From Gluconobacter aidae (GTDB lineage: Bacteria; Pseudomonadota; Alphaproteobacteria; Acetobacterales; Acetobacteraceae), in contig NZ_WIPH01000019.1 in the NCBI RefSeq assembly GCF_009547075.1, positions 1 through 45,464 of the forward strand: DNA of 45,464 bases, in the 5' to 3' direction. A program made the position numbers and the translations under genes. Under the pieces are notes generated by a model that saw nothing but the letters and a program-made list of their open reading frames with translations, was not told the DNA's origin and searched no databases. Every line of letters begins with the position of its first letter. Position 1 is the stretch's first letter. Below, in pieces: positions 9,501-17,546 of this stretch.

Positions 9501-10499
9501 CTTAATCACTGCCTGACGGGAAGGAACAGCGACAAGGAAACACGACAGATCGTTCTGGATCTCTCCGGGACAGGATTGCACTATGAACCTGGGGATGCTC
9601 TGGGGGTCTGGCCCTGCAATGCTGACTCAACTGTTGAGAGCGTTCTAAGCTCTCTGGGACTACCTTCCGGCACAACAGTCTCAGTGCGAGGTCATGGAAC
9701 TGTGTCGCTCGCAGACGCCCTGACCAGACATTTCGATCTGTCCCGACCGTCTCCGGCGTTGCTGGAAAAATTGGGGGCGCCGTCTTCCAGCTACCTGCCG
9801 GAGCTGCTGGCAACAGCCAAAATCGGCGTGCAGGCTCAGGATATCCCGAACCTTTTCCGCCGGATGCAGCCTCGCCTCTATTCAATCGCATCATCGCTGA
9901 AAGCATACCCTGACAGCGTACACATCACGGTGGGTGTCAATAATGAGCCCTACCCTGGTCTGTGCTCAAACTGGCTGGGAAGTTTACACGAAGATTCCGA
10001 GGTCCCGGTTTTCCTACAGACCACATCCCAGTTCCGTTTACCTGACGATCATACCAAATCTGTCATCATGGTGGGGCCAGGCACAGGAATTGCCCCCTTC
10101 CGTGCTTTCCTCCAGGAGCGGGCGGCCTGTAACAGCCCGGGCCGAAACTGGCTTTTCTTCGGAGAGCGTCATGCAGAAAACGGGTTTTACTATCGCGAGG
10201 AGCTGGAAGGCTTCATGGAACAGGGATGCCTGACACATCTGCATACGGCATTTTCCCGTGATCAGGACCAGCGGATCTATGTCCAGGACCGCATGGAAGA
10301 AAACGGCGAAGAACTCTGGAGATGGCTGCATGGAGGCGCATATTTCTACGTGTGCGGAGATGCTGCGCGAATGGCCAGGGACGTCGATAGCGCCCTGCGC
10401 CGTATCGTAGCCCGCTATGGCGGTATGTCCACGGAACAGGCCGATGAGTATGTCAGTAACCTTGTAAGAAATGGGCGATACGTCCGTGATGTGTACTGA
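6576..10499 (+). CDS. Nitrate reductase fused to a CysJ-like diflavin reductase
   Basis: Reduces nitrate to nitrite. Residues 1-705 are a molybdopterin assimilatory nitrate reductase: Cys10, Cys13, Cys17 and Cys45 ligate the N-terminal 4Fe-4S cluster, and Cys138 (SRLCM) matches the molybdenum ligand. A linker follows, then from about 806 a flavodoxin domain (ASQTGRAEG, STFGDGDAPD), an FAD domain (RLYSIASS at about 1100) and an NADPH domain (GPGTGIAPFRAF at about 1167, YVCGDA at about 1255), ending in RYVRDVY. At 1307 residues it joins what are normally separate polypeptides, so electrons should flow NADPH-FAD-FMN-FeS-Mo within one chain. Databases call such proteins bifunctional nitrate reductase/sulfite reductase flavoprotein alpha; a sulfite role is not implied here. 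Confidence 0.92.
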   Translation: MTREDIRSVCPYCGVGCGIVLEVENHQIVKVRGDTEHPTNGGRLCTKGSSCDKPVSSSTRLDMPQIRPHRTSLPVPTRMDAAIRETARRLKQILEEYGPDAISLYVSGQMSLEAQYLANKLVKGYLRTQHIESNSRLCMAAAGAGYKLSLGADAPPGSYEDFDCTDLFFVIGANMADCHPILFLRLMDRKRQGAKLIVVDPRRTATADKADLFLQIRPGTDLALLNGILHILVRDDAIDPDFIASATKDWSDMPAFLADYSPERVAGITGLPQDDIETAARWIAEADAWLTLWTMGLNQSTSGAWNTNAICNLHLATGAICRPGAGPFSLTGQPNAMGGREMGYMGPGLPGQRSALVDDDRAFVEQQWKLPAGTIRKAGGHGAIAMFEAMTRGEIRACWIICTNPVATVPRRANVTAALEAADLVIVQDAYADTETAAYADILLPGALWAEGDGVLVNSDRTMTLARQAVSPPGEAMADWDIIARVACEMGFEEAFTFSSSTEVFDEASRFANPRTGYDISGVSHDRLKSGPVQWPSQTGDALPRHPIRYRPDPNKPPVFATDDGKAAFHARPYLPLEEQPDDEFPFLLNTGRLQHQWHTLTKTGRVDGLNKLNSGPFVEIALADAERLGLCKDDPVELRSRRGTAILPARPTDRVAPGTCFAPFHWNDRFGENLTINAVTADFTDPVSLQPGIKHCAVSLSRIETVSVPAEENAPAMPLDYLTQHLGLARAEPLVLSVESRQWLTGFMDGLKLAPPANELPFVPPSAPLPTEQKARINGLLAGLYARSPVSKDPAVSESPTGTQPRLLLRWASQTGRAEGLAEELAVWLKESGYGVDAMSLDTSKPADLCGTVLFVVSTFGDGDAPDSASAFWDELRNAQELREDIRYAMIALGDSSYASFCGFGRALDDRLIALGATPLMPRQDCEPDYEETVEAWQHRFLAALGAKTVPVPAVPLPDAPAITRANPAIARISLNHCLTGRNSDKETRQIVLDLSGTGLHYEPGDALGVWPCNADSTVESVLSSLGLPSGTTVSVRGHGTVSLADALTRHFDLSRPSPALLEKLGAPSSSYLPELLATAKIGVQAQDIPNLFRRMQPRLYSIASSLKAYPDSVHITVGVNNEPYPGLCSNWLGSLHEDSEVPVFLQTTSQFRLPDDHTKSVIMVGPGTGIAPFRAFLQERAACNSPGRNWLFFGERHAENGFYYREELEGFMEQGCLTHLHTAFSRDQDQRIYVQDRMEENGEELWRWLHGGAYFYVCGDAARMARDVDSALRRIVARYGGMSTEQADEYVSNLVRNGRYVRDVY

Positions 10500-10508
10500 T
10501 ATAGCTCC

Positions 10509-11096
10509 ATGACAATGAAAATTCTTCTCGCAGACGAGAACTCCCAGCGGGCTGGCGCCCTGTCAGAGATTTTGAAAGCTGATTCTTCATTGGAGGTCAT
10601 TCGACTTGAAGGGTACGAAAGTCTGATTTCAGCGGTCAAAGCTCACGTTCCTGACATTGTGCTCGTGGACATCTGCCGCGCCGACCGCGACGGACTGGAC
10701 AGTGTGCGGGCGCTATCCTCCTCCGGGTTGGAGCGCCCCGTCGCCCTGTTTGTCGACGAAGATGACGAAGCGCTCATGGAAGATGCTTTTGCGGCTGGCG
10801 TCTGTTCCTACAACGTGATGGATACGCCGCCTCGGGACGTCAAACCCCTGCTTCGGTCGGCGATTGCACTATACCGTCGCTTTCAGGAAACAGCAGCCGA
10901 GCTGAAAGCGGCCCGACAGGTCCTTTCGGATCGGGAAACTGTCGATACAGCAAAGAAAATCTTCATGCGTAACGAACGCTGCAGCGAGGCAGAAGCCTAT
11001 CGCTGGTTCAGACGCCGAGCCATGCAGCAGGCCCGTAAGCTGGTGGATGTTGCCACTGACTACCTCCGGGTTCACACCAAGGATGATGCATCATGA
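10509..11096 (+). CDS. nasT: NasT, ANTAR-domain antiterminator
   Basis: A 195-residue RNA-binding regulator. Residues 4-125 form a response-regulator receiver fold with Asp54 at the phosphoacceptor position. The conserved Lys expected near 105 is replaced (YNVMDTPP), so phosphorylation control is doubtful, in line with NasT being controlled by NasS binding. Residues 138-188 are the ANTAR helices (AEAYRWFRRRAMQQARKL). It should bind the two-hairpin leader at 683-759. The last 4 bases (ATGA) overlap nasS, so regulator and sensor are coupled. ATGs at 10509 and 10515 are both possible starts. Confidence 0.9.
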   Translation: MTMKILLADENSQRAGALSEILKADSSLEVIRLEGYESLISAVKAHVPDIVLVDICRADRDGLDSVRALSSSGLERPVALFVDEDDEALMEDAFAAGVCSYNVMDTPPRDVKPLLRSAIALYRRFQETAAELKAARQVLSDRETVDTAKKIFMRNERCSEAEAYRWFRRRAMQQARKLVDVATDYLRVHTKDDAS

Positions 11097-12073
11097 GTTC
11101 TGCCATCAGAATAGGCCTGCTGAGGCTGGCAGATAGCGCCCCTCTGATTATCGCCCGCAATCTCGGAATATTTGAAAAACATGGTCTGGATGCGGAACTG
11201 ATAGTCTCGCCATCGTGGGCCAATATCGCAGATGGTCTTGTCTGGAATGGACTGGACGCTGCGCTGGTTTTCCCTCCTTTGGCGATCATGACGGCGCTGG
11301 GTCATCGCGGTCGGGAAATCGGCCTGCACCGGGGTATCCCTATCAGCCGTGGCGGCAACACGGTTGTTCTTCGTGGACAGCACCTCCCACCGTTCCTGGG
11401 AACGGATGACGTGACAAAGCACCGAAATTTTGAAAGCTGGCGTACGGGTTTAAGCCGGCGCCCCAAGCTGGCAGTAGTACATCTGTATTCGACCCATTTC
11501 CTCATTCTGATGGACTTCCTCAAAAGTTTGCATGCCCATCCAGAACAGGATGTGGAAATCGTCATCATGCCCCCCGACCGCATGATAGATGCTCTGGCCG
11601 CTGCGGAAATTGACGGCTTTTGTGCGGGCCCACCTTGGGGAACGGAAGCCGATCTGCATGGTCTCGGATCCATCGTAGCTGGATCCGCCAATATCCATAC
11701 CGGTCATCTGGAGAAAACTCTCGTGACGACACAACGCTGGGGTCAGAGTGCGCCGGCGCTGACGCAAGCTTTGCAGGCCGCCATTGGCGAAGCAACACGC
11801 TTCTGTATGAACCCCAGCAATTCTGCGGAGATCGTTCGTCAACTTTCCAGCCCCCTGGCGAACGGCGGCCTGGCCCTTCCACGCGAAGCGACAGAAAAGA
11901 TCATGCCTGATCAGCACAACCTCAACGCCATGCAATTCGATTTTTCGGCTTCAGACGTCGATCTTTCAATCAGTTGGATGATCCGGGCCATGCAGGCACA
12001 GGGTTGGTTAACCCCTGCGAATATGAAGCGGCTTTACGAACTTGGCTGGCTCACACCGGCCCCTATTTCCTAA
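11093..12073 (+). CDS. nasS: NasS, cytoplasmic nitrate sensor (NrtA/CmpA-like)
   Basis: A 326-residue periplasmic-binding-protein fold related to NrtA/CmpA/SsuA (IRIGLLRLADSAPLIIARNL; later LDAALVFPPLAIMTAL). There is no signal peptide, which separates the NasS sensor from transporter-bound binding proteins. In characterised NasS-NasT pairs NasS holds NasT until nitrate binds. The 4-base overlap with nasT supports a stoichiometric complex. No ABC permease or ATPase gene is nearby, which also argues against a transport role. Confidence 0.85.
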   Translation: MSSAIRIGLLRLADSAPLIIARNLGIFEKHGLDAELIVSPSWANIADGLVWNGLDAALVFPPLAIMTALGHRGREIGLHRGIPISRGGNTVVLRGQHLPPFLGTDDVTKHRNFESWRTGLSRRPKLAVVHLYSTHFLILMDFLKSLHAHPEQDVEIVIMPPDRMIDALAAAEIDGFCAGPPWGTEADLHGLGSIVAGSANIHTGHLEKTLVTTQRWGQSAPALTQALQAAIGEATRFCMNPSNSAEIVRQLSSPLANGGLALPREATEKIMPDQHNLNAMQFDFSASDVDLSISWMIRAMQAQGWLTPANMKRLYELGWLTPAPIS

Positions 12074-12101
12074 GCTACACAGATCTTCCGGAGACAGAAC
12101 C

Positions 12102-12575
12102 ATGAGCACAGATTTACAGATATTTGAATTCGAACGTGATTTCGCCGATACGCTTCGCTGCATTCCAATGAGCGTGCGCATGAAACTCGATGAATGTGGA
12201 ATAAAACTCAGTCTCCGCCAATGGAGCCATTTCAGTTACAACGATCGTTACGAACTCTGCTACCGTCCGACAGAATCAGATCCTGATAGGCTGACCTATC
12301 GTCGTTTCCTGAAAGACTTGATTCGCACACGCACCAATGAAGAACCTGTTTTTCTTGATCAGCCACAGTCTACTGAATGGCAGGATAGCCAGTCGGTGCC
12401 CCTGTGCCTCCAAAAGCAGATTATGGAGAAAGAACTTTCCTCTATACCACTGCAAAAATGGGCAACCTTAACGCCCTTGCAACGCTTTTCGCTTGTAAAG
12501 CTTTGCCGATCTGGCCACGAAAATCATAATCTTCCTGTCGCTTTGAAAGAATTTATTTTTCAGGGCCGCGAATAG
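12102..12575 (+). CDS. Nitrate-reductase-associated protein
   Basis: A 157-residue protein resembling the conserved nitrate-reductase-associated family found next to assimilatory nitrate reductases in cyanobacteria and proteobacteria. The diagnostic stretch is near the N-terminus: FEFERDFADTLRCIPMSVRM, then KLDECGIKLSLRQW. The start has CGGAGA (12089-12094) 7 nt upstream and lies 28 nt after nasS, so it closes the operon. An in-frame start at 12042 would overlap nasS and has no better signal. Its molecular role is not established to my knowledge. Confidence 0.75.
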   Translation: MSTDLQIFEFERDFADTLRCIPMSVRMKLDECGIKLSLRQWSHFSYNDRYELCYRPTESDPDRLTYRRFLKDLIRTRTNEEPVFLDQPQSTEWQDSQSVPLCLQKQIMEKELSSIPLQKWATLTPLQRFSLVKLCRSGHENHNLPVALKEFIFQGRE

Positions 12576-12861
12576 TATATATTCAAAAAAAATTTTGTGA
12601 ATGACGGACCAAAATCGATATATTTTACAGTCGATAGATATCCCATTTGTCCTTATACACGGAGAAATTTGGCTGCATATTTGTTAATATTCTTGTTTTT
12701 TTGAAAAATAAGTGAATGTTAAAATATTCCTTTTTTGTTTCCACTAACCTTACTTTGGATAATTCTTCGGAAATTCTCTATTGCCGCTACAGAGACGATG
12801 AATTGCCTTTCCCGCGATCTGGAGAAAACCAGAGCATTAAATGCAATCCACGGCTCACGCC
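12576..12861. other. AT-rich gap between nitrate operon and Fic gene
   Basis: A markedly A/T-rich segment between the 3' end of the nitrate operon and the 3' end of the oppositely oriented fic gene. An imperfect hairpin (ATTCA near 12591 with TGAAT near 12597-12603, around an A/T run) could help end the nitrate transcript, but no classical terminator is clear. The ORF at 12735-12944 overlaps fic antisense and is not credible. The shift in composition marks a likely boundary between the nitrate operon and the defence-type island. Confidence 0.5.
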
Positions 12862-13968
12862 TCAGGGAAGAACCAGAACATAACTCGTGCTTCTGCCACC
12901 CGCCGCCTCCTTATCCAAGACACCGCGCTCTACGAGATCATTGATATCCCGCAGGGCTGTATCTGGTGACGTCTTTGCGAGCTTTGCCCATTTGGATGAC
13001 GTCAGCTTACCCTCGAACCCGTCCAGCAGACGGTTCAGCATGAGACATTGCCGGTCATTGATTGATTGACCTACCAGAGTGTCCCAGAAGCGGGCCTTCT
13101 GAATGACCTTTCCCAGGACCAGTTCAGCACGGTCAAAAGCACGATCCAGAGCCCCCAGAAACCAGCGCAGCCAGGGCGTGATGTCCATGTCTCCTTTCTG
13201 GGTGGCCTCAAGAATGGCGTAATACTCTTTCCGCTCCTGACGGATCTGGGCTGACAGGCTGTAGAAACGCTGGTCTGTCTGCTCCGAACGCGCCAATATG
13301 AGGTCGCCAATGGCCCGCGCCATGCGCCCGTTCCCGTCCTCGAATGGATGAAGGGTAACAAACCACAGATGTGCAATGGCCGCCTTGAGCACAGGGTCCA
13401 ACGCCTGCCCAGCATTGCACCAGTCGAGAAAAACCTGCATCTCCGCGGGCACGCTGCTGGCGGACGGGGCTTCATAGTGGACTTTCTCGCGTCCGACAGG
13501 CCCTGATACGACCTGCATCGGACCGGTTCTGTCATCACGCCATTCTCCGACCAGAATGCGCGACATGCCGTTTCGGCCAGTCGGGAACAAGGCCGCATGC
13601 CATGCGAACAACCTCTCTGCGGTCAATGGATCGGCATAATGCCGGGTCGCGTCCAGCATCATCTCCACGACACCTTCAACGTCCCGATCCACTGGTGCCA
13701 GCGCGCCAATATCCATGCCCAGCCGTCGCGCGATGGACGAGCGCACCTGCTCACGATCGAGATTTTCGCCCTCGATCTCGCTCGATTTGAGGACATCTTC
13801 CGTCAGGGTCTGGAGCAGGGCTTCCGATCTGAAATCGAACCCCAGACTTTCCATGCGTCCCAGAAGCCGACCCTGTCGGTGACGCACGGCGGCCAGTTCA
13901 TGGGAAATGATCTCTTTGTCCCATTGAAAATTCGGCCATTCCGCGCGCTGATAGATATATCGCACCAT
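12862..13968 (-). CDS. Fic family protein (class II, AMPylation-type)
   Basis: A 368-residue Fic protein that would transfer AMP (or another NMP) to a target hydroxyl. The catalytic motif HPFEDGNGR is intact at 207-215. An N-terminal inhibitory-helix motif S-x-x-x-E-G fits Ser62-Glu66-Gly67 (SSEIEG), which marks a self-inhibited class II Fic. The N-terminal ~90 residues (WPNFQWDKEI and following) match the domain usual in such proteins. The C-terminal ~70 residues (SSKWAKLAKTSPDTALRDI) look like a winged helix, suggesting DNA binding or autoregulation. It is divergent from the type I restriction genes. No antitoxin gene is adjacent, as expected for a self-inhibited form. Confidence 0.88.
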   Translation of the reverse strand: MVRYIYQRAEWPNFQWDKEIISHELAAVRHRQGRLLGRMESLGFDFRSEALLQTLTEDVLKSSEIEGENLDREQVRSSIARRLGMDIGALAPVDRDVEGVVEMMLDATRHYADPLTAERLFAWHAALFPTGRNGMSRILVGEWRDDRTGPMQVVSGPVGREKVHYEAPSASSVPAEMQVFLDWCNAGQALDPVLKAAIAHLWFVTLHPFEDGNGRMARAIGDLILARSEQTDQRFYSLSAQIRQERKEYYAILEATQKGDMDITPWLRWFLGALDRAFDRAELVLGKVIQKARFWDTLVGQSINDRQCLMLNRLLDGFEGKLTSSKWAKLAKTSPDTALRDINDLVERGVLDKEAAGGRSTSYVLVLP

Positions 13969-14122
13969 TTTCCCTGCATCCTTTGCGGAGAATATGCCAT
14001 CTAATCGCCGCAGGGTGCAACGTCAATCACCGCAACAGATGCGGCTATTCCCTCAGGCCAGCGATCCCGAGTTCGTCCCACATGCCCCTTTATGCGTGAA
14101 TGTCTTTCGCGCATATTTATCA

Positions 14123-14155
14123 TTGACAGATCTACGTTCATGCTCCTTATATAAT
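14123..14155 (+). promoter_or_regulatory. Possible promoter of the restriction locus
   Basis: TTGACA at 14123-14128 is followed by TTATATAAT (14147-14155). Depending on which hexamer acts as the -10, the spacer is 18 (TTATAT), 19 (TATATA) or 21 nt (TATAAT). With the 18-nt spacing transcription would begin at or beside the ATG at 14159, implying a leaderless message. Spacing is not ideal, so this is tentative. Confidence 0.4.
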
Positions 14156-14158
14156 CGC

Positions 14159-14755
14159 ATGAAACACCTTCACGCAGATAAAGCGGTCCTTTCAGACATC
14201 GCGGCAGTCGTAGCGGGACACCCGTTCCGAGGGAAAATCGACCCGACCGATGGGGCGGAAACGGCTGTCGTGCAGATGCGGGACACGTCCACGTCGGGCG
14301 TGGACTGGACGTCCTGCGTGCGCACCGAAGTGGCCGGACGTCGTGAGCCGGACTGGCTGCGTCCGGGGGATATTCTCTTCCCCGCGCGGGGCAATGTGTC
14401 ACTGGCGGTTCTGATCGATGAGCGCATTGGCAGCCTTCAGGCCGTCGCCGCTCCACACTTCTTTCTGCTGCGCGTGTCGCGTCCAGACGTGCTGCCCGCC
14501 TGGCTGGCCTGGTGGCTCAATCAGGAACCGGCGCAGCGGCATCTGGAGCAGAACGGCCAGAGTTCCACCCTCGTCCGCAACATCGCCCGACCGGTGCTGG
14601 AGGCCACGCCTGTTATGCTGCCTCCCCTGCCCCGACAGGAACAGATTGTGGGTCTGGCCAACGCCATGCAGCGCGAGGAAGAGCTTCTGCACCGCCTGCG
14701 CCAGACCAACCAGCAGATCATGACCGGGCTTGCCAGAGACCTTCTGGCGGACTGA
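14159..14755 (+). CDS. Half-size type I specificity subunit (single target-recognition domain)
   Basis: A 198-residue HsdS-like protein. It shows one recognition-domain pattern (KAVLSDIAAVVAGHPFRGKI at the start; PVMLPPLPRQEQIVGLANAM near the end) followed by one conserved helix (residues ~170-195). Complete HsdS proteins have two such units and about 400 residues. The start at 14159 follows the domain edge; the frame is open further upstream but without a good signal. It lies 35 nt before hsdM and a full hsdS follows hsdM. It might dimerise into an alternative specificity subunit, be a remnant, or act on its own. Confidence 0.7.
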   Translation: MKHLHADKAVLSDIAAVVAGHPFRGKIDPTDGAETAVVQMRDTSTSGVDWTSCVRTEVAGRREPDWLRPGDILFPARGNVSLAVLIDERIGSLQAVAAPHFFLLRVSRPDVLPAWLAWWLNQEPAQRHLEQNGQSSTLVRNIARPVLEATPVMLPPLPRQEQIVGLANAMQREEELLHRLRQTNQQIMTGLARDLLAD

Positions 14756-14790
14756 CACTCCCTTGACGTTTTGAAACAGGATTTGACCTC

Positions 14791-16317
14791 GTGACCGAGC
14801 AGATTTCACAGGATACGATTAACAAGGCACTATGGAGCGCCTGCGATACCTTCCGTGGCACCGTCAGCCCCGATACCTACCGCGATTACCTGCTGACCAT
14901 GCTGTTCCTGAAATACATCTCCGATGTGTGGCAGGACCATTATGACGGCTATAAGAAAGACTATGGCGACAACCCCGCCCTGATCGAAGCCATGATGGCG
15001 CAGGAACGCTTTGTTCTGCCCAAAGGTGCGGACTTCTACACCCTCTATAAAGAGCGCAATGTCCCCGGCAATGGTGAGCGAATTGATAAAGCCCTGCACG
15101 CCATTGAAGAGGCCAACGGCACCAAGCTGAAGGACGCAGGCAAGAGCGTCTTCCAGGACATCAGCTTCAACTCCGACAAGCTGGGCGACGAGAAGCAGAA
15201 GAACACCATTTTGCGCCATCTGTTGGAAGATTTCCACAAGCCGGACCTGAACCTGCGCCCTTCCCGCGTCGGCAATCTGGACGTGATTGGCAACGGCTAT
15301 GAGTTCCTGATCAAGAACTTCGCTGCCAGTGGCGGGCAGAAGGCCGGGGAGTTCTACACCCCGCCGGAAGTCAGTGAACTGCTGGCCCGTATTCTGAGCC
15401 CGAAGCCGGGCGAGACGATCTGTGATCCGGCCTGCGGCTCGGCGTCCCTGCTGATGAAATGCGGACGGCAGGTGACGCAGAACCACAAGGGCAGCCGGGA
15501 CTACGCCCTGTATGGGCAGGAAGCCATTGGCTCCACATGGTCCTTTGCCAAGATGAACATGTTCCTGCACGGCGAGGACAATCACCGCATTGAATGGGGC
15601 GACACGATCCGCAACCCCAAGCTGCTGGATGACAGAAACCACCTGATGCGCTTTGACGTGGTGACGGCCAACCCGCCTTTCAGTCTCGATAAATGGGGAC
15701 ATGACGAGGCGGAAGGCGACGTGCATCACCGCTTTGCCCGTGGCGTGCCGCCGAAAACCAAGGGCGATTACGCCTTTATTCTGCACATGATCAGCACCCT
15801 GAAAGACCGCACGGGCCGCATGGGCGTGGTCGTGCCGCATGGGGTGCTGTTCCGTGGCAGTTCGGAAGGCAAGATCCGCCAGAAACTGATTGAGGAAAAC
15901 CTGCTGGATGCCGTGATCGGCCTGCCGGAAAAGCTGTTCTTCGGCACGGGGATTCCAGCCGCCATCCTGATCTTCCGCAAGGACCGCAAGACGAAGGACG
16001 TGCTGTTCATTGATGCGAGCCGCGAGTTCAGGGCGGGCAAGAACCAGAATGTGCTGACCGAAGAGAACATCACCAAGATTGTAGACACCTACCGCGCCCG
16101 CAAGGACGTGGACAAATACGCCCACCTCGCCACGCCGGACGAGATCAGGGAGAACGACTACAACCTGAACATTCCGCGTTATGTCGATACATTTGAGGAA
16201 GAAGAGGAAATCGACCTGAACGCCGTTCGGGCCGAACGGGCGGAGATTAAGGTGGAACTGGCAACGCTAGAAACACAGATGGACGTTTATCTGAAGGAGC
16301 TGGGTTATGCTTCCTGA
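14791..16317 (+). CDS. hsdM: Type I restriction-modification DNA methyltransferase subunit
   Basis: A 508-residue N6-adenine methyltransferase. The N-terminal helical domain (DTINKALWSACDTFRGTVSP) is typical of HsdM. Motif I is DPACGS at 212-217 (AdoMet binding) and motif IV is NPPF at 294-297 (catalysis). The start is GTG with AGGA (14778-14781) 9 nt upstream. The 3' end overlaps hsdS by 11 nt. With HsdS it forms the modification enzyme, and with HsdR the restriction complex. Confidence 0.95.
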   Translation: MTEQISQDTINKALWSACDTFRGTVSPDTYRDYLLTMLFLKYISDVWQDHYDGYKKDYGDNPALIEAMMAQERFVLPKGADFYTLYKERNVPGNGERIDKALHAIEEANGTKLKDAGKSVFQDISFNSDKLGDEKQKNTILRHLLEDFHKPDLNLRPSRVGNLDVIGNGYEFLIKNFAASGGQKAGEFYTPPEVSELLARILSPKPGETICDPACGSASLLMKCGRQVTQNHKGSRDYALYGQEAIGSTWSFAKMNMFLHGEDNHRIEWGDTIRNPKLLDDRNHLMRFDVVTANPPFSLDKWGHDEAEGDVHHRFARGVPPKTKGDYAFILHMISTLKDRTGRMGVVVPHGVLFRGSSEGKIRQKLIEENLLDAVIGLPEKLFFGTGIPAAILIFRKDRKTKDVLFIDASREFRAGKNQNVLTEENITKIVDTYRARKDVDKYAHLATPDEIRENDYNLNIPRYVDTFEEEEEIDLNAVRAERAEIKVELATLETQMDVYLKELGYAS

Positions 16318-17515
16318 GGGGTGGAGAAAAGCGTCACTAGAAGATGTTGCCGATATCCGTAGCGGCATTGCCAAAAGTCAGAAGACCATCGTAAATCCGA
16401 TCAGTCTTCCGTATTTACGCGTTGCAAACGTGCAAGATGGTTATCTTGATCTTAGAGACGTCAAAACTATCGAAATAGATAAAGAGAAAATAAATCGTTT
16501 TTCCCTTCACTCCGGCGACGTTCTGATGAACGAAGGCGGTGATTTCGATAAATTGGGCCGTGGAGATGTATGGCGAGGCCAAATAATGCCTTGCCTACAT
16601 CAAAATCACGTCTTTGCCGTAAGGCCAGACCAGAATAAACTTGATTCTTACTTTCTAGCCAATCTCTCGGCCAGCCCCTACGGCAAAGGATATTTTTTGT
16701 CCTGTGCGAAACGCAGCACAAATTTGGCAAGCATCAATTCCACACAATTAAAACAGTTTCCCGTAATCCTCCCCCCACTCCCCGAACAGAAGAAGATCGC
16801 AGCGATCCTCTCGACGTGGGATCGTGCGATTGAAGGGACTGAGAAGCTTCTGGCCAACAGTCAGCAGCAGAAAAAAGCCCTCATGCAGCAACTCCTCACA
16901 GGCAAAAAACGCCTGCCGGGGTTCACGGGGGAGTGGAAAATTTGCTCTCTTTCAGATGTTGCCACGGTACAAACAGCAACATCTAAAACTCAATATATCT
17001 GTGAAAATGGAGAACGATTTATTGTCGATATGGGTTCTGTAAACCGGTTAGGAAATCTCGTTTGCACGAAATCCACTCAGCATAATGCCGACCTTTTGCC
17101 AAAAGGTACGTTGGTCATGCCAAAAGATGATATCGGAGGCGGAAATATTATAGGTAGAACTTCTTATATTGATCGAGACGATCTGTATGTGCTGGGAGAC
17201 CATGTTTATGCCCTCCATATTGGCGATTGTGACAGTAAATTTCTTCACTTTCTAATAAATTCACACCCAATAAATAAGAATTTACGTCGCAGGGCTAACG
17301 GCACGGCTCAGTTGGGCTTGGGAAAAAAGGATGTCCTTAGACAAAAAATAAAGATCCCGTCCGAATTTTCTGAACAGAAAGCCATCGCCGCCGTCCTGAC
17401 CACAGCGGACGAAGAAATCACGGCCCTTGAATCCGACCTTGCGCGCCTGCGTCAGCAAAAGAAAGCCCTGATGCAGCAGCTTCTCACGGGCAAGCGCCGC
17501 GTGAAGGTCGATTAA
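16307..17515 (+). CDS. hsdS: Type I restriction-modification specificity subunit
   Basis: A 402-residue two-domain HsdS that sets the bipartite DNA target. Each half ends in a central/distal conserved helix: PLPEQKKIAAILSTWDRAIE for the first and the matching SEQKAIAAVLTTADEEITAL for the second, each followed by QQKKALMQQLLTGK (187-202 and 383-398). The recognition domains (about 1-150 and 205-345) are more A/T-rich than the flanks, as expected for exchanged specificity modules. The ATG overlaps the end of hsdM. The target sequence cannot be inferred. Confidence 0.93.
   Translation: MLPEGWRKASLEDVADIRSGIAKSQKTIVNPISLPYLRVANVQDGYLDLRDVKTIEIDKEKINRFSLHSGDVLMNEGGDFDKLGRGDVWRGQIMPCLHQNHVFAVRPDQNKLDSYFLANLSASPYGKGYFLSCAKRSTNLASINSTQLKQFPVILPPLPEQKKIAAILSTWDRAIEGTEKLLANSQQQKKALMQQLLTGKKRLPGFTGEWKICSLSDVATVQTATSKTQYICENGERFIVDMGSVNRLGNLVCTKSTQHNADLLPKGTLVMPKDDIGGGNIIGRTSYIDRDDLYVLGDHVYALHIGDCDSKFLHFLINSHPINKNLRRRANGTAQLGLGKKDVLRQKIKIPSEFSEQKAIAAVLTTADEEITALESDLARLRQQKKALMQQLLTGKRRVKVD
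16865..16912 (+). repeat. Intragenic hsdS repeat, copy 1
   Basis: Encodes QQKKALMQQLLTGKKR (residues 187-202). It matches copy 2 at 17453-17500 almost residue for residue, with mainly synonymous base differences. Such repeats end each half of HsdS and can act as recombination points for exchanging recognition domains. Confidence 0.8.
17453..17500 (+). repeat. Intragenic hsdS repeat, copy 2
   Basis: Encodes QQKKALMQQLLTGKRR (residues 383-398), the partner of the repeat at 16865-16912. The two are separated by one recognition-domain length. Confidence 0.8.
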
Positions 17516-17546
17516 GGTATTTCAGCTTACAGGACATTTGAACATT

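Noticed and set aside
6576-10499. Reading the nitrate reductase fusion as a formate dehydrogenase or sulfite reductase
   Set aside because: The N-terminal cluster and SRLCM molybdenum-ligand region fit assimilatory nitrate reductase, the flavoprotein part lacks a siroheme partner, and the whole operon is for nitrate.
14830-16125. 431-residue antisense ORF inside hsdM
   Set aside because: Antisense to intact methyltransferase motifs; Gln/Val/Ala-rich shadow translation.
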